A stretch of DNA of 64,000 bases from NCBI GenBank assembly GCA_029237695.1, contig CM055275.1, positions 6,625,131-6,689,130 on the forward strand, written 5' to 3'. This DNA is from Conchocele bisecta. Lineage: Eukaryota; Mollusca; Bivalvia; Lucinida; Thyasiridae. The translations under genes were made by a program, and so were the position numbers. The notes under the pieces were generated by a model. It saw only the letters and a list, made by a program, of their open reading frames with translations, did no database searches and was not told the origin of the DNA. Of this stretch, positions 1-11,455 are shown in pieces (position 1 is the first letter of the stretch; every line of letters begins with the position of its first letter).

Positions 1-1
1 A

Positions 2-304
2 TCTGGCTCGGTCACAAACTCCAGCGGACATGTACAACCGAATTTCATGCAGAGTTTTCTGTCAGGGACAATAACTGCCACGGATCCTATGGTAGAGGGC
101 GAATCAGGGGAGAGTTGTTGGGTTCAGCAGAAAGAACTGTGGTGCGACCCGGCCGGGGTGTGGGACGGAACACCCGGGGTCTCAAAGTGGTGTTTGTTAA
201 ACTGTCAGACAGATGCAAACTGTGATAGAAAGCTGTGCGCGTGCACATGCTTAGGTAGTAATTTATTCCGTACAAAATATTTCCAGTTAGCAAGCAACGT
301 ATGA
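2..304 (+). CDS. 3'-terminal exon of a cysteine-rich secreted-type protein (5' partial)
   Basis: The frame is open from base 2 to a stop at 302-304, so the exon probably begins at or before the window edge. The C-terminal half has a regular cysteine pattern: CDPAGVWDGTPG, then KWCLLNC, NCDRKLCACTC. The spacing C..GVW.G..WC..NC...C...C.C is like the cysteine-rich tail I recall behind AA15-type LPMO (chitin-binding) domains in molluscs and arthropods; that link rests on memory of the motif and is not proven. No catalytic domain lies in the window. Frame 1 over the same bases is also open to about 228, so the upstream reading frame is the weak point. A polyadenylation signal follows 61 bases after the stop, which supports a terminal exon. 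Function unknown beyond a likely extracellular, disulfide-bonded module. Confidence 0.5.
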   Translation, partial: SGSVTNSSGHVQPNFMQSFLSGTITATDPMVEGESGESCWVQQKELWCDPAGVWDGTPGVSKWCLLNCQTDANCDRKLCACTCLGSNLFRTKYFQLASNV

Positions 305-364
305 TACTATTAACGCGTTTATTGGACTAATTATTGTTCTAATTGTTACATTTTACGATGGTTT

Positions 365-370
365 AATAAA
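365..370 (+). promoter_or_regulatory. Polyadenylation signal AATAAA
   Basis: A canonical AATAAA hexamer lies in the 3' UTR position for the cysteine-rich exon ending at 304. The next repeat (480) begins about 110 bases later, consistent with a short 3' UTR. Confidence 0.5.
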
Positions 371-479
371 CTAATCAAATACTGTTTTCCTGTGTATGCA
401 TGGTGCGTAGCGTCCGTTTGATAATAATGTTTATCACATGAAAACCTTGTTATGAGGTGCTGTAACCCATTTGATAAGT

Positions 480-553
480 GATGCGGCTGACCAATCGAAT
501 TCGCTCCACGTGTAATACCACCTGGAGCGAATTCGATTGGTCAGCCGCATCAC
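480..553. repeat. Perfect-arm palindrome (foldback)
   Basis: Arms of about 30 bases beginning GTGATGCGGCTGACCAATCG are repeated in inverse orientation around a short ACGTGTAATACC spacer. No coding content. Probably a remnant of a foldback MITE. Confidence 0.8.
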
Positions 554-663
554 TCTAATTACGTAATTCGTATCATGCGCCACGTTATGCCAAACAAACA
601 AAACGAAGATGTTCCAAATGACGTCCCCAATGGCGCGACAAAGCAACGATGTTTAAAACGTCA

Positions 664-1069
664 ATAATTCCTGCACACAAATATTTACACAATTCCCTAA
701 CATTTGATTGGTCCGTAGGAAGTCTCTGTCCAAAATTTATATCCCAGTTAACTCCCATGCCGAACTACTTTCCGTAACCGTCAAGCGCAGTTAAAATAAT
801 TCTTAAGAAAACGGAAAATAAACACATTTTCTTGATGAATTTATTTCAAATGCTGGAATTATAAGGAATGAATGGCCTTTTGTGGAATTTATCGGGGATA
901 TAAACTGGGAAAAGTCGCGGGAATACTGGACGAGGCCTTAAAAATTTTTTTGTTTTGATTTGTTTTCGAAAATTGTAATTTTGTATCGCTTCGTCCAGTA
1001 TTCCCGCGACTTTTCCAAGTTTATACCCCGATAAATTCCACAAAAAGGCCATTCATTCCTATATTATTA
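664..1069 (-). mobile_element. Foldback MITE, family A, copy 1
   Basis: Family A is about 360 bases. One end is a long hairpin whose arms start GGAATGAATGGCC and include AAAGTCGCGGGAATACTGG; the other is a unique tail ending GTGCTGGAATTATTA. Other copies are at 22363, 27340, 51365 (hairpin only) and 51674. This copy is in reverse orientation and has an extra AT-rich insert of about 50 bases at the hairpin apex, where the others have GGCCGGAAGGCC. No ORF. Confidence 0.8.
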
Positions 1070-1327
1070 GCGTCAGTTACTCAGTAAAAGCCATGTAATT
1101 GCTATAATGCGCCCTGTTTGGTAATGTGACGTTTTACAAAGAAGGTGAATCTCTAATATGACGTATGTATAATAGTTATTATTTCTCGTACTAAAATTAT
1201 TTTTCTCTGTGGAGACGTTGAGCTATGCGAAAATAATCAATAGTCAATGGCGTCTTCTGACTTAAACTTATCGAATATCTCCCAAGTTTTCTGCTCTTTT
1301 GTGTGTGAAATCATGTGATAAACAGAA

Positions 1328-1462
1328 TCTCAAACTCGTTTACATTGGATATGAGATTTATGAAACTCGTCAGCAATTTTATGCACATCGCCAGAGGCTT
1401 CGTGCATAAAATGTGACCGACTCGTTTCATAAATCCCATATCAAATGGAAACTCGTGTGAGA
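1328..1462. repeat. Imperfect palindrome, about 60 bp arms
   Basis: The left arm runs TCTCAAACTCG...TTTTATGCAC and the right arm is its diverged complement, GTGCATAAAA...CGTGTGAGA, around ATCGCCAGAGGCTTC. A single foldback copy; no relative was noticed elsewhere in the window. Confidence 0.7.
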
Positions 1463-1955
1463 CCCTCTATGTACGTGTACAAGCAGTATGTATCCGTATA
1501 ATCTACACTATACAAAGCTGCCAACCCCATGTCGGTCACATGGAGAGAAAAAGGGGCTATTTTCAGGAACACCACATATGTTTTCCGGAACACAAATCTG
1601 TACTCACTTATATGCATAAAGTAAATTTGTTACAGCCTTGTCTCTGCCACCATGACCAACCAAAAAATCACAATTACACTGCTTGCAAGACGCAAATTCA
1701 TCATCGCGCTTTGACAGGACCAAATGGGGCCATGTCTCGCTGTAATCAGTGGTGAACGTCTTTGTTCTCCTATTAAACTTCTTTTGATGAAAAAGATCCA
1801 AATTCGTTGGCTGCACGCTTTGGAGCAGACATTTTATGAATTTACGTGATGAAGAAATCAATATGATTATCAATGAGCACTTGAAACTACTATTACTACA
1901 CAACACAAAAATCGAAATGGTAAGCGCCTAGAGGTGTACCGCTTTGAGCTGGCGC
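1463..1955. other. No gene recognised
   Basis: AT-rich sequence with only short accidental frames on both strands. No repeat family from this window matches it clearly. Confidence 0.5.
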
Positions 1956-1958
1956 GTT

Positions 1959-2065
1959 ATTATTAGGTTTGAGGAATTTGATTCCTCAAACCTTTTGTTT
2001 TCGTTGGTTTTTTTTTTCTTTTTAGGTTTGAGGAATTTTATTCCTCAAACCTTTTGTTTTCGTTT

Positions 2066-2100
<35 letters not shown>
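1959..2100 (+). repeat. Duplicated small hairpin plus poly-T tract
   Basis: The hairpin AGGTTTGAGGAATT / AATTCCTCAAACCT occurs twice about 60 bases apart (about 1964-2001 and 2024-2055). It is followed by an uninterrupted run of more than 30 T. A related motif, TTTGAGGCTCAAACCG, appears at 6927 and a shorter CCTCAAACCG at 4649, so this may be an end structure of the element that carries the adjacent array. Confidence 0.7.
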
Positions 2101-2102
<2 letters not shown>

Positions 2103-5100
2103 TCAGCCCTTCAGTCTACAGCCCAAACCGCTGGTCGGATCGACTTCAAATTTTGTATACCGATTCGCATCAACAGTGAGACGAGAATAACGCAATTTTC
2201 AGAATTCTCATGACGTCACTTTTTACGAAACCGGAAGTGACGTCATATATCATATAATTCCCTATAACTTCCTTATTTTCCAACCGATTTCAAAAATTCT
2301 TTTTGAATTGTAAAGCTGCGAGAATTCTCTATCTTCGCTTCGCTGACAATGTTTGGCTATCTGCTCAAATGAGAGAGCTATAGACATGTGAAATTGAGAA
2401 AAATGAAAAAAATCTCAACAATTTCAGATTTTTATTTTATTTTAACGGGTGGTCTTTGAAAACAGTTTCCAATTTGTACAGTAATCTCAGCAAGATAATT
2501 TTTTGACAGCGTCACGCGGGACATTCATCCGCACAGAAGATGATATTTTTCAGAGCAATGGCTTGAATAGTTCTGATTCTATTGTCTTTCAACTTGGACG
2601 TTTTTTTTCAATTTTTCAAATTTGAAATGGTCATAACTTTTTTATTATCTAACAGATTTCAAATATTTTTTTGCATTAAAAAGCCAACAAAATTCTCTAT
2701 CTCCGGTTCGCTGGTAGTTTTTGGCTATCTGCCCAAATGAGAGAGTTGTAGGCATTTGAAGTTTTTAAAAAAAAATTAAAAAAAATTGAAATGGTCATAA
2801 CTTCCTTATTATTCAACCGATTTCAAATATTTTTTTTGCATTAAAAAGCCAATAAAATTCTCTATCTCCGATTCGCTGGTAGTTTTTAGCTATCTGCTCA
2901 AATGCGCGAGCTACATGCATTTGAAGTTTTTTTTTTGTTTTTTTTTTTCAATTTTTAAAATTTGAAATGTTCATAACATTTTTATTATCTAACCGATTTC
3001 AAATATTTTTTTTGCATTAAAAAGCCAACAAAATTCTCTATCTCCGTTTCGCTGGTTTTTAGTTTTTGGCTATCTGCCCAAATGAGAGAGTTGTAGGCAT
3101 TTGAAGTTTTTAAAAAAAATTGGAATGGTCATAACTTCCTTATTATTCAACCGATTTCAAATATGTTTGCATTAAAAAGCCAATAAAATTCTCTATCTCC
3201 AGTTCGCTGGTAGTTTTTAGCTATCTGCTCAAATGCGCGAGCTACATTTTTTTTTCAATTTTTCAAATTTTAAATGTGTTCATAAGTTTGTTATTATCTA
3301 ACCGATTTCAAATTTTTTTTCCATTAAAAAGCCAACAAAATTCTCTATCTCCGCTTCGCTGGTAGTTTTTGGCTATCTGCCCAAATGAGAGAGTTGTAGG
3401 CATTTGAAGTTTGGTTCTTTCATTTTTTTATTTTCTTTGTCGTTCAACATAATCATGATAAAATTAAACCGATGAAAGCCGAAACAGGCCGAATGCCTGT
3501 GGCTCGCGGCAAAAATCTAACGGGTGTCTTTGAAAACAGTTTCCAAATTTGTACAGTAATCTCAGCAACATAATTTTTGACAGCGTCACGCGGGACATTC
3601 ATGCGCACAAGAAGATGAAATATTTTCAGAGCAATGGCTTGAATAGTTTCTGATTCTATTGTCTTTCAAACTTGACGTTTTTTTTTCAATTATTTCAAAT
3701 TTGAAATGGTCATAAAAACTTTTTATTTTTATCTAACCGATTTCAAATATTTTTTTTTTATTTTTTTGCATTAAAAAGCCAACAAAATTCTCTATCTCCG
3801 ATTCCCTGGTAGTTTTTGGCTATCTGCCCAAATGAGAGAGTTGTAGGCATTTGAAGTTTTTAAAAAAAATTGAAATGGTCATAACTTTTTTATTATTCAA
3901 CCGATTTCAAATATTTTGTTTCCATTAAAAAGGCAATAAAATTCTCTATCTCCGCATCACTGGTAGTTTTTAGCTATCTGCTCAAATGAGAGTGCTACAT
4001 GCATTTGAAGTTTTTTTTCTTCAATTTTTCAAATTTTAAATGTTCATAACTTTGTTATTATCTAACCGATTTCAAATATTTTTTTTCCATTAAAAAGCCA
4101 ACAAAATTCTCTATCTCCGCTTCGCTGGTAGTTTTTGGCTATCTGCCCAAATGAGAGAGTTGTAGGCATTTGAAGTTTGATTCTTTCATGTTTTTAAATT
4201 TGAAATGGTCATAACTTTTTTATTATCAAACCGATTTCAAATATTTTTTTTCCATTAAAAAGGCAATAAAATTCTCTATCTCCGCATCGCTGGTAGTTTT
4301 TAGCTATCTGCTCAAATGAGAGAGCTACATGCATTTGAAGTTTGACAGCGTCACGTTAAATCACACAGTAACAATATAAACAATTTTCATTTTATATACG
4401 AACTGACATGCTGTGAGTGCTTTAGAATCGTCTCAACTTCAATGTCAGACTAGGGGGTTAACGGTACACATTTCGTAGAACGTTATATAATGAAAAATGC
4501 TTAGGATAGTCAAGCGATTCTGAAAATACAAAACTATTTTTTCAATTTCATTGCAATTGCATCAATTTTTTTTGAGTTTCATATGTTTTCGTCATTGGCA
4601 ATGTCTTCTAATCACTTTGCCAGTGTACGTTTGTCAGTACATCAAGCCTCAAACCGTTGATGCAGCTTCAGCTGCTCTAGTTCTTTTTCTTTTTTTTCTT
4701 TTTATTCAGCCGTCGAGACTACAGCCCAAACCGCTGGTCGGATCGACTTCAAATTTTGTATACCGATTCGCATCAACAGTGAGACGAGAATAACGCAATT
4801 TTCAGAATTCTCATGACGTCACTTTTTACGAAACCGGAAGTGACGTCATATATCATATAATTCCCTATAACTTCCTTATTTTCCCACCGATTTCAAAAAT
4901 TCTTTTTGAATTGTAAAGCTGCGAGAATTCTCTATCTTCCCTTCGCTGACAATGTTTGGCTATCTGCTCAAATGAGAGAGCTATAGACATGTGAAATTGA
5001 GAAAAATGAAAAAAATCAACAATTTCAGATTTTTATTTTATTTTAACGGGTGGTCTTTGAAAACAGTTTCCAATTTGTACAGTAATCTCAGCAACATAAT

Positions 5101-6468
5101 TTTTTGACAGCGTCACGCGGGACATTCATCGCACAGAAGATGATATTTTCAGAGCAATGGCTTGAATAGTTTCTGATTCTATTGCCTTTCAAACTTGGAC
5201 GTTTTTTTTCAATTTTTCAAATTTGAAATGGTCATAACTTTTGTATTATCTAACCGATTTCAAATTTTTTTTTGCATTAAAAAGCCAACAAAATTCTCTA
5301 TCTCCGTTTCGCTGGTAGTTTTTGGCTATCTGCCCAAATGAGAGAGTTGTAGGCATTTGAAGTTTTTAAAAAAAATTGAAATGGTCATAACTTCCTTATT
5401 ATTCAACCGATTTCAAATATTTTTTTTGCATTAAAAAGCCAATAAAATTCTCTATCTCCGATTCGCTGGTAGTTTTTAGCTATCTGCTCAAATGCGCGAG
5501 CTACATGCATTTGAAGTTTGAGAACGAGCATATAAACTTAGCCGCCTAGAACAGTGTGTACAGCTGACAAACTTCGAGGTGGAGGCCAGACAGGTATGGT
5601 GGGCTGTATCAGACACTGGTTTTATATACGAACTGACATGCTGTGGCAACATAATTTTTTGACAGCGTCACGTGGGACATTCATCCGCACAGAAGATGAT
5701 ATTTTTCAGAGCAATGGCTTGAATAGTTCTGATTCTATTGCCTTTCAAACTTGGACGTTTTTTTTCAATTTTTCAAATTTGAAATGGTCATAACTTTTGT
5801 ATTATCTAACCGATTTCAAATATTTTTTTTGCATTAAAAAGCCAACAAAATTCTCTATCTCCGTTTCGCTGGTAGTTTTTGGCTATCTGCCCAAATGAGA
5901 GAGTTGTAGGCATTTGAAGTTTTTATTTATCAATAGATTTCAAAATTTCTTGCTGCGGTCGATATTTCAGTCCTTTAGCTAAAACTTTCCCGCTTTGTGC
6001 TCGGCCTATGGTGAAAAACAAACGAAAACTTCACTGGCGGAATATTGCACATATGTAATTTCCGTTTTTATTAGGTGTATTTACAAATGGCGTAAACTGC
6101 AATTTAAGGGCGATAACTATCGAAAAATAATCATCCGCTGACTTACGGGCTCCCTCCATCTACACCAAACCGCTGGTCGGATCGACTTCAAATTTTGCAT
6201 GCCGATTCGGATCAAGTGTGAGCAGAGATTTTCAGATATCTTTTAATGCTACTTTCCACGAAAACGGAAGTGACGTCATACTTCCTATAACTTCCTTATT
6301 TTCCAACCGATTTCAAGAATTCTTTTTGCACTGGAAAGCTGACAAAATTCTCTATCTCAGATTCGCTGACAGTTTTCGACTATCTGCTCAAATAAAAGAG
6401 CTATATGCATTTGAAGTTGAAAAATGTACATACTTTTCAACGATTTTGCCGAATTTCGGCTGATAACG
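2103..6468 (+). repeat. AT-rich satellite-like tandem array, about 150 bp unit
   Basis: The unit includes GGTCATAACTT, AACCGATTTCAAATATTTTT, TTAAAAAGCCAA, AAATTCTCTATCTCCG, TTCGCTGGTAGTTTTT, GCTATCTGC and GCATTTGAAGTT, repeated roughly twenty times with decay. A longer header containing AAACCGCTGGTCGGATCG restarts the array at about 2125, 4725 and 6165, so there is a higher-order period of about 2 kb. No coding content. The TATCTGC boxes alternate between two variants (CCAAATGAGAGAGTTGTAGG and CTCAAATGCGCGAGCTAC). Confidence 0.85.
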
Positions 6469-6738
6469 GGTGGTCTTTACAAACGTTTTCCAATTTGTAC
6501 AGTACTGTCAGCAACATAATTTCTTGCCAGGGTGATAGGGGAGTGTCAGCCGCATGAAAGATGATAATTTTCAGAGCTATATCTCGACTACTTACGGCTC
6601 TATTCGATGTCAAAGATGAACGTATTTTTTCAAGTTTTCAAAATAGAGCAAACGGATGTGACGTCAGCTTCGTTATTTATCATTCGATTTCAATTGTTTT
6701 TGCTGTAGTCGATATTTCAGTCCTTTAGCTAAAACTTT

Positions 6739-6805
6739 GGCTGAGGATCGAACCCGGTATCCCTCGCTCCGAGTCCATCGCTCTACCTCTAAGCTAACCG
6801 GCCCC
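6739..6805 (-). repeat. tRNA-like sequence, probable SINE head
   Basis: Read on the minus strand there is a pol III A-box (TTAGCTTAGAGGTAGAGCG) and a B-box (GGGTTCGATCC) at tRNA spacing. The acceptor arms do not pair convincingly, so I do not call a functional tRNA. Confidence 0.5.
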
Positions 6806-7094
6806 ACATCGGTGTGATTATGCGAACACAACAATTTTGGACTGTTCATTCTAAAACTTCAGAAATTATTTTTGCAACCGATAGTTTACACCTTGGGCTA
6901 AAGCTTAGTTACACATGCAATCAATGTTTGAGGCTCAAACCGTTGATGCAGCTCAAGCTGCTCTAGTTGTAAATATTATTGTAAACACGTGCTATTTTTA
7001 AATAGTTTACGTCATATGTTGTAGACATGGTATTTGCATACCAGTGCAAACGCATTAACATTCGATATAATTGCTAATTAAATAATAGTAACAT

Positions 7095-7156
7095 CGTTTA
7101 GTGCTCTAGTGGGTAGACCTGCTGTTTGGTGATCGGACGGTCGTGAGTTCGGATCC
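7095..7156 (+). repeat. tRNA-like A/B-box unit, probable SINE head
   Basis: TGCTCTAGTGGGTAGACC is followed by CGTGAGTTCGGATCCTG. This is the A-box/B-box arrangement of tRNA-derived SINEs in molluscs (established type, inferred here). It does not fold as a cloverleaf. Confidence 0.45.
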
Positions 7157-7532
7157 TGCCAAAGGCATACATTTTTCTCTCGCTTTTACTATTTTGGCGC
7201 CAGAGGTAACGCACACATCCCGAAACAGTCGTGAATTTACTTTTACACAACATTATAAAACACTTCACTTTGAACCTAATAATGAAATGCATTCTCCACA
7301 TTCGTGTGTTATTGTGAAAGTTCACCTCGACTCGCTACAAATGCAAATATGTTACGGAGAACACCATGTCGAAAAATAAACCTCTCACTTCAGATAATAA
7401 ACAAATAAGTAAATAAACGTGGATGCGTTTCATAATTACCATGTCAATTGTTGTTACATGTAATAAAGATGCATTCAAAAGAAAAAGAAAACACAAAAAC
7501 AATAAAAAAAATATATATATAATGGCCAAAGT

Positions 7533-7618
7533 GAGGATCGAACGCATGCAGTGCAAACTTAAAATCAAGTGTCACCGTTGGCCGCCAGTTTACCCACTGC
7601 TCCAGTATTAGAAACTGG
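7533..7618 (-). repeat. Decayed tRNA-like sequence
   Basis: The minus strand carries GGAGCAGTGGGTAAACTGG and GCGTTCGATCC with an expanded middle. It resembles a degenerate tRNA-derived SINE head. A functional tRNA is unlikely. Confidence 0.35.
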
Positions 7619-7619
7619 T

Positions 7620-8000
7620 TTGTCAATCGCAATATATCGATTATGACTATAGCGACGCGCCATAATAAACAGGGAAATACCTACAGGAATTCCATGTTTA
7701 TTTATACACCAATGTTTATATAAACAAAGCATGTAAACAACGCCATGTCAGGCTGGTATACTTATAGGCGTGTATGATTACGGGTAAATAAATAAATAGG
7801 ATTTATTGGCTGGCAGAATTGTGAAACAAAATTAATATTTCCAGATATTCCCGCGCTGATTTTTTTAAAAATCGTACTTTTTAATTGTTGTCCGTACTTC
7901 CGTATTTCTAATGTATTTTCCGGAAAAAATACGGAAAAATCGGAACAGTTGGCAGCTTTGCACTATATATAATCTACACTACCGACGACATTAATATACA
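7620..8000. other. No gene recognised
   Basis: AT-rich intergenic sequence. No ORF or family match that I can support. Confidence 0.5.
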
Positions 8001-8002
8001 TG

Positions 8003-8378
8003 TGTGTTTGTTTGTTGGGATTTAACGGCCTATCAACATCTAAGGTCATTTAAGGCCGGGTCAATGGGCTTAGTACTAAATCCCATATACATGTACATGT
8101 ACAAATGGGGGGTGGGGGGAGATACCAAAATCAGAACTGAATATTTACAATAATAAAACTATATATTCAGCCCTGAAATCAGAATAATCATGATTTGATG
8201 CCAGGTCCTCGCCACACCGAATCACTTGGCCCCTCCCAAAAGCAGTAGGATCAGTAATAATCTTACTACAGTACTTTAATAATGGGCAAAAACCCAATTC
8301 AACTCCCAGGTAACAAAAGAGCCAAAGATAAAAACGTACCTGAGGGCCAAACCAGGCAAATCGTGATTCCTATCACCG
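8003..8378 (+). repeat. SINE-like repeat S, subfamily S2
   Basis: Repeat S is the commonest interspersed family here: about 400 bases headed by (GTTT)n, then GTTTAACGGCCTATCAACA, AGGTCATTTAAGGCCGGG, AAATCAGAAC.GAATATTT, TATTCAGCCCTGAAAT and, near the 3' end, CCAAACCAGGCAAATC or a GGTCTCCAGTCGGGATT variant. Subfamily S1 has a B-box-like GGGTTCGATCCCG after the head; S2 has GGGTTTAGTACTAAATCCCA there instead. No ORF is conserved between copies. It may be a pol III-type SINE, but no clear A-box is visible. Confidence 0.7.
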
Positions 8379-8759
8379 ACGCCGAAGGTCCGTACATCTC
8401 GTGCACACCGACTCAAAAGACTATAATTGTTTTATTGCTGACCCTTACCACGATTTCCCTCCACAAAAAAAATATGTTTACAAACTTCTCCAGAAATAAA
8501 TCGTGTGTTTCAAAACAATAGTTGATTAAACTTTATATTTAGTTATAAACATTTGGTCGGCGTCAGATTTACGCATGCGCTCTTGGGAGGTGAACTCGCG
8601 GTCCGAGAGTGCTTATTCGAGTAAACAAACCGTTCAGATGTATACAATCAATTTTTAGATAATCACATGGCCGTATTTCGGCCAATGAGAATGACTGAAC
8701 TACTTTTAGTCATATAATAATATTGCCTGTTGAGTTTTACTTTCTGACCACTCCCTTAT

Positions 8760-9152
8760 CAAGGTGTATGATCACGTGGTACTAACAACATAAACAAGTA
8801 CCGATTCAAAGTACGTATCTTTGATAGTGTCCTTATTACGTAACGGATTTTGATGTAATATGGCGCATCAAACGCGTCTTGTTAAGCTGCATTTGGTGGT
8901 CTCTTTATTTTCGCCCAAACTTCTGTCGTTTTTGCGAAGAATCGATTTCCGTGTCTCCGACACGGAAATCGATTCTTCGCAAAAACGACACAAGTCTGTT
9001 CCAAACTCCCTAGACCACAAAATGCAGCTCATGAAGACGCATTTGCTGCGCCATATTTCATCGAAACCGTTGCATATTAAGGAAACTATCAAATAATACT
9101 TACTTTGAAGTGGGCGACGTTGTTGTTGTAACCACGTGATCAAACACCTTGC
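8760..9152. mobile_element. TIR MITE, family H, copy 1
   Basis: Terminal inverted repeats of about 30 bases: CAAGGTGTATGATCACGTGG at one end and its complement at the other, including TTGTTGTTGTAACCACGTGA. Further copies at 16606 and 49915. The interior of this copy contains a palindrome at about 8930-8993 with arms GTCGTTTTTGCGAAGAATCG. No ORF. Confidence 0.8.
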
Positions 9153-9208
9153 TTATGCAAACATGCATTAAGTTGATCATAGGCTCGATCATAGGTATAC
9201 TTATCTGG

Positions 9209-9468
9209 CAAAGTATACTTTGAGGGAGTAATCATTTATTTTTCACGAAATGCATTGTCATATAGAACTAACGACTGCATATATTGGATGACTAAAAGTA
9301 TGCAGAATTATTATACTTAATTCATTACATTATCACAGCCAGTTTGGCTGTGATAATGTAACAAATCAAGTGTAATAAAAATTAATAAATTTATCTTTAA
9401 ATTGAAAATTTCTCCCTCAAAGTATACTTTACTAGACAAGTATACTTTGCAATGTTGGTGAAATAAGG
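9209..9468. mobile_element. Palindrome-centred MITE, family B, copy 1
   Basis: Family B has long inverted ends containing AAAGTATACTTTGAGGGAG and a central palindrome TTACATTATCACAGCC / GGCTGTGATAATGTAA. Other copies: 13842, 19585, 20112, 26782, 50378. This copy lacks the outermost TAGCCTATTTCATCAACATT on the left. Confidence 0.8.
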
Positions 9469-9614
9469 TACTGGATTCACAGGTTGTGGATAAAATGAGT
9501 ATGAAAACAATACAATTGTATCGATTTGCGCTAATTTGACGTTTACAGTTAAAACAAAAGTTCCGAAGGTAACAATATACGCCCGTCGAGGCAAGGCCAG
9601 TCAACAAGAGGAGA

Positions 9615-10175
9615 TAACTCACTGAACATCAATAGGCTTCTTCATCATGCCGTGATAAACATGTATACCGAATTTGGTTACGATCGGTGAAGTAGAACTT
9701 GAGTAATTACGTGTACAAGGATACAGAGTGCGAACATTACAAATGGCCGCCAAGGGGAGATAAGTCATCGGAAATCTTTCGAAATCAATATGCTTCTTTG
9801 TCTTACCGTGATAAACATGTATACCGAATTTGGTTACGATCGGTGAACGGTAAAGTGGAACTTGAGTTATTGCGTGGATAAGGATACAGAGTGGGGAAAT
9901 TAAAAATGGCCGCCAAGGGGAGATACGTGATCGGAAATTTTTCAAAATCAATAGCCGTGATAAAACATGTATACCGAATTTGGTTACGATTGTTGAAGTA
10001 GAACTCGAGTTATTGCGTGGACAAGGATACAGAGTGGGAAAATTAAAAATGGACGCCAAGGGGAGATAAGTCATCGGAATGTTTTCAAAATCAATAGGCT
10101 TCTTCGTCTTGTCGTGTTAAACATGTATACCGAATTTGGTTACAATCCGTCATGTAGTGTCATTGAGTGGACAAG
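9615..10175 (+). repeat. Tandem array, about 145 bp unit, four copies
   Basis: Each unit contains CATGTATACCGAATTTGGTT, ACAAGGATACAGAGTG, AAATGGCCGCCAAGGGGAG and AAATCAATA.GCTTCTT. The 151-codon minus-strand frame through it is a repeat translation, not a gene. Confidence 0.85.
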
Positions 10176-10470
10176 CTGTGATATACAAGATGAATACATA
10201 ATACGGGCGTATACAAATGTACAAAGAACCGTGTAGTCATAAAATGTCCCGTCTACAGTTATACAAACTGTACAAAGGACCATTTTCTCATTATTTGGAC
10301 AATATATTTATTATTTCTATTTATAGAAACAATAAATGCAGAAATTTGTGCTATTTCGCCGCGTCACAATTGTCACTATGGTCACCGCGCGTGCATGTTA
10401 TTGCGGGTTTATGATTGGTCCGGCATTATTTATGATAGGTCGGGTTGACAGCTGTCAATGTACATATACG

Positions 10471-10565
10471 GATGTGACTGGAGAAATGGGGCCACCTGTG
10501 TAGATCCAGATCAGCCTGTGCATCCGCAGTCTGATCTGGATCTGCACTGTTCGCCATTCCATCAA
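10471..10565 (+). repeat. Interspersed dyad repeat J, copy 1
   Basis: Repeat J reads GGAGAAATGGGG...GTGTAGATCCAGATCAG CCTGTGCATCCGCAGTCTG then ATCTGGATCTGCACTGTTCG, so its two halves are near inverted copies. Related copies are at 15889, 29834, 30147, 31612 and 31758. Confidence 0.65.
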
Positions 10566-10671
10566 TGAAACATCCGTCATGCGTCTAGCAAGGGATATTG
10601 ATTGTTATCAGGCTACAGGGGTGAGCGATGTGATCAGGAGTTATACTGGTGCTAATCCCATGAACACCCAT

Positions 10672-10935
10672 ATATCCCGTCAACACAGTGCGTATGTGCC
10701 GTGAAACACGGTGCCGTGAAACATTTTTGATATCCAGTCAATACCACTTTTGCATTTTACAGCCATTTGTAGGTGTTGACGGGATAAATAGAATAGTAGG
10801 TTAGTGCCGTGAATGGGAAAACATATCTGGCGCGGCACGGAAACGGGATGTGCTCGGCAGAGCCTCGCCCATCCCGTTTCCTGAGCCTTGCCAGATATGT
10901 TTTCCCATTCACGGCACTAACCTGCTATTCTCTAT
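10672..10935. mobile_element. Composite foldback, family D, copy 1
   Basis: Family D joins two inverted-repeat structures: a small TIR unit bounded by TATCCCGTCAACAC, and a large hairpin with arms AGTAGGTTAGTGCCGTGAAT and GGAAACGGGATG around a GC-rich apex. Other copies: 13478, 14395, 49373 and a partial at 56524. No ORF. Confidence 0.75.
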
Positions 10936-10961
10936 CTATTTTCCTTATTTCTGAACCAAAG

Positions 10962-11000
10962 TATATGTTGTGACCACTCATTTGAACCGTCTCGGCGAGA
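10962..11000 (+). repeat. Half-copy of hairpin E
   Basis: AGTATATGTTGTGACCACTC followed by ATTTGAACCGTCTCG: one arm of the palindrome complete at 29506, 39912 (arm-shortened) and 49278. Confidence 0.6.
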
Positions 11001-11011
11001 CAAGTTTTGTG

Positions 11012-11415
11012 CGTTTGTATATTGGTGTTTAACGGCCTATCAACAGTTAATATCATGTAAGGCCGGGCAAACGGGTTCGATCCCGTTTTAACCTGCTGCA
11101 TTGGGGGGGGGGGAATCCCAAAATCAGAACAGAATATTTACATCGAGCAAAAATATATTCAGCCCTGAAATTAGAATAACCCAACCTGGTGCCAGGTTCA
11201 TACCACACCAAAGTCACTTGGCCCCATCCCCTAACATACATGTAGGATTACGAATTATCGTAAAACTCACATAGGGGTATAACCAGATTCAACTGTCACA
11301 TACAAAATGGCAATGACGTATGCTAGGGCCAAACAAGGTCTCCAGTCGGCATTTCGGTAAGGATGAACTCCGATCATTAAATTACCCATCGCATTCACCC
11401 ACCTGCCACCCACAT
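11012..11415 (+). repeat. SINE-like repeat S, subfamily S1
   Basis: A full S1 copy with the B-box-like GGGTTCGATCCCG at about 11073 and the diagnostic 3' part CAGTCGGCATTTCGGTAAGG. Confidence 0.7.
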
Positions 11416-11455
11416 CCGGCACAAGTAATTATGCATCTGTAAAAGAGGAAACTTC

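Noticed and set aside
2103..6468. CRISPR-like regular repeats
   Set aside because: Units are contiguous and diverged rather than identical short repeats with unique spacers, and the window is eukaryotic.
9619..10074. 151-codon minus-strand frame
   Set aside because: It is a read-through of the 145 bp tandem array, with the segment TKFGIHV appearing once per unit.
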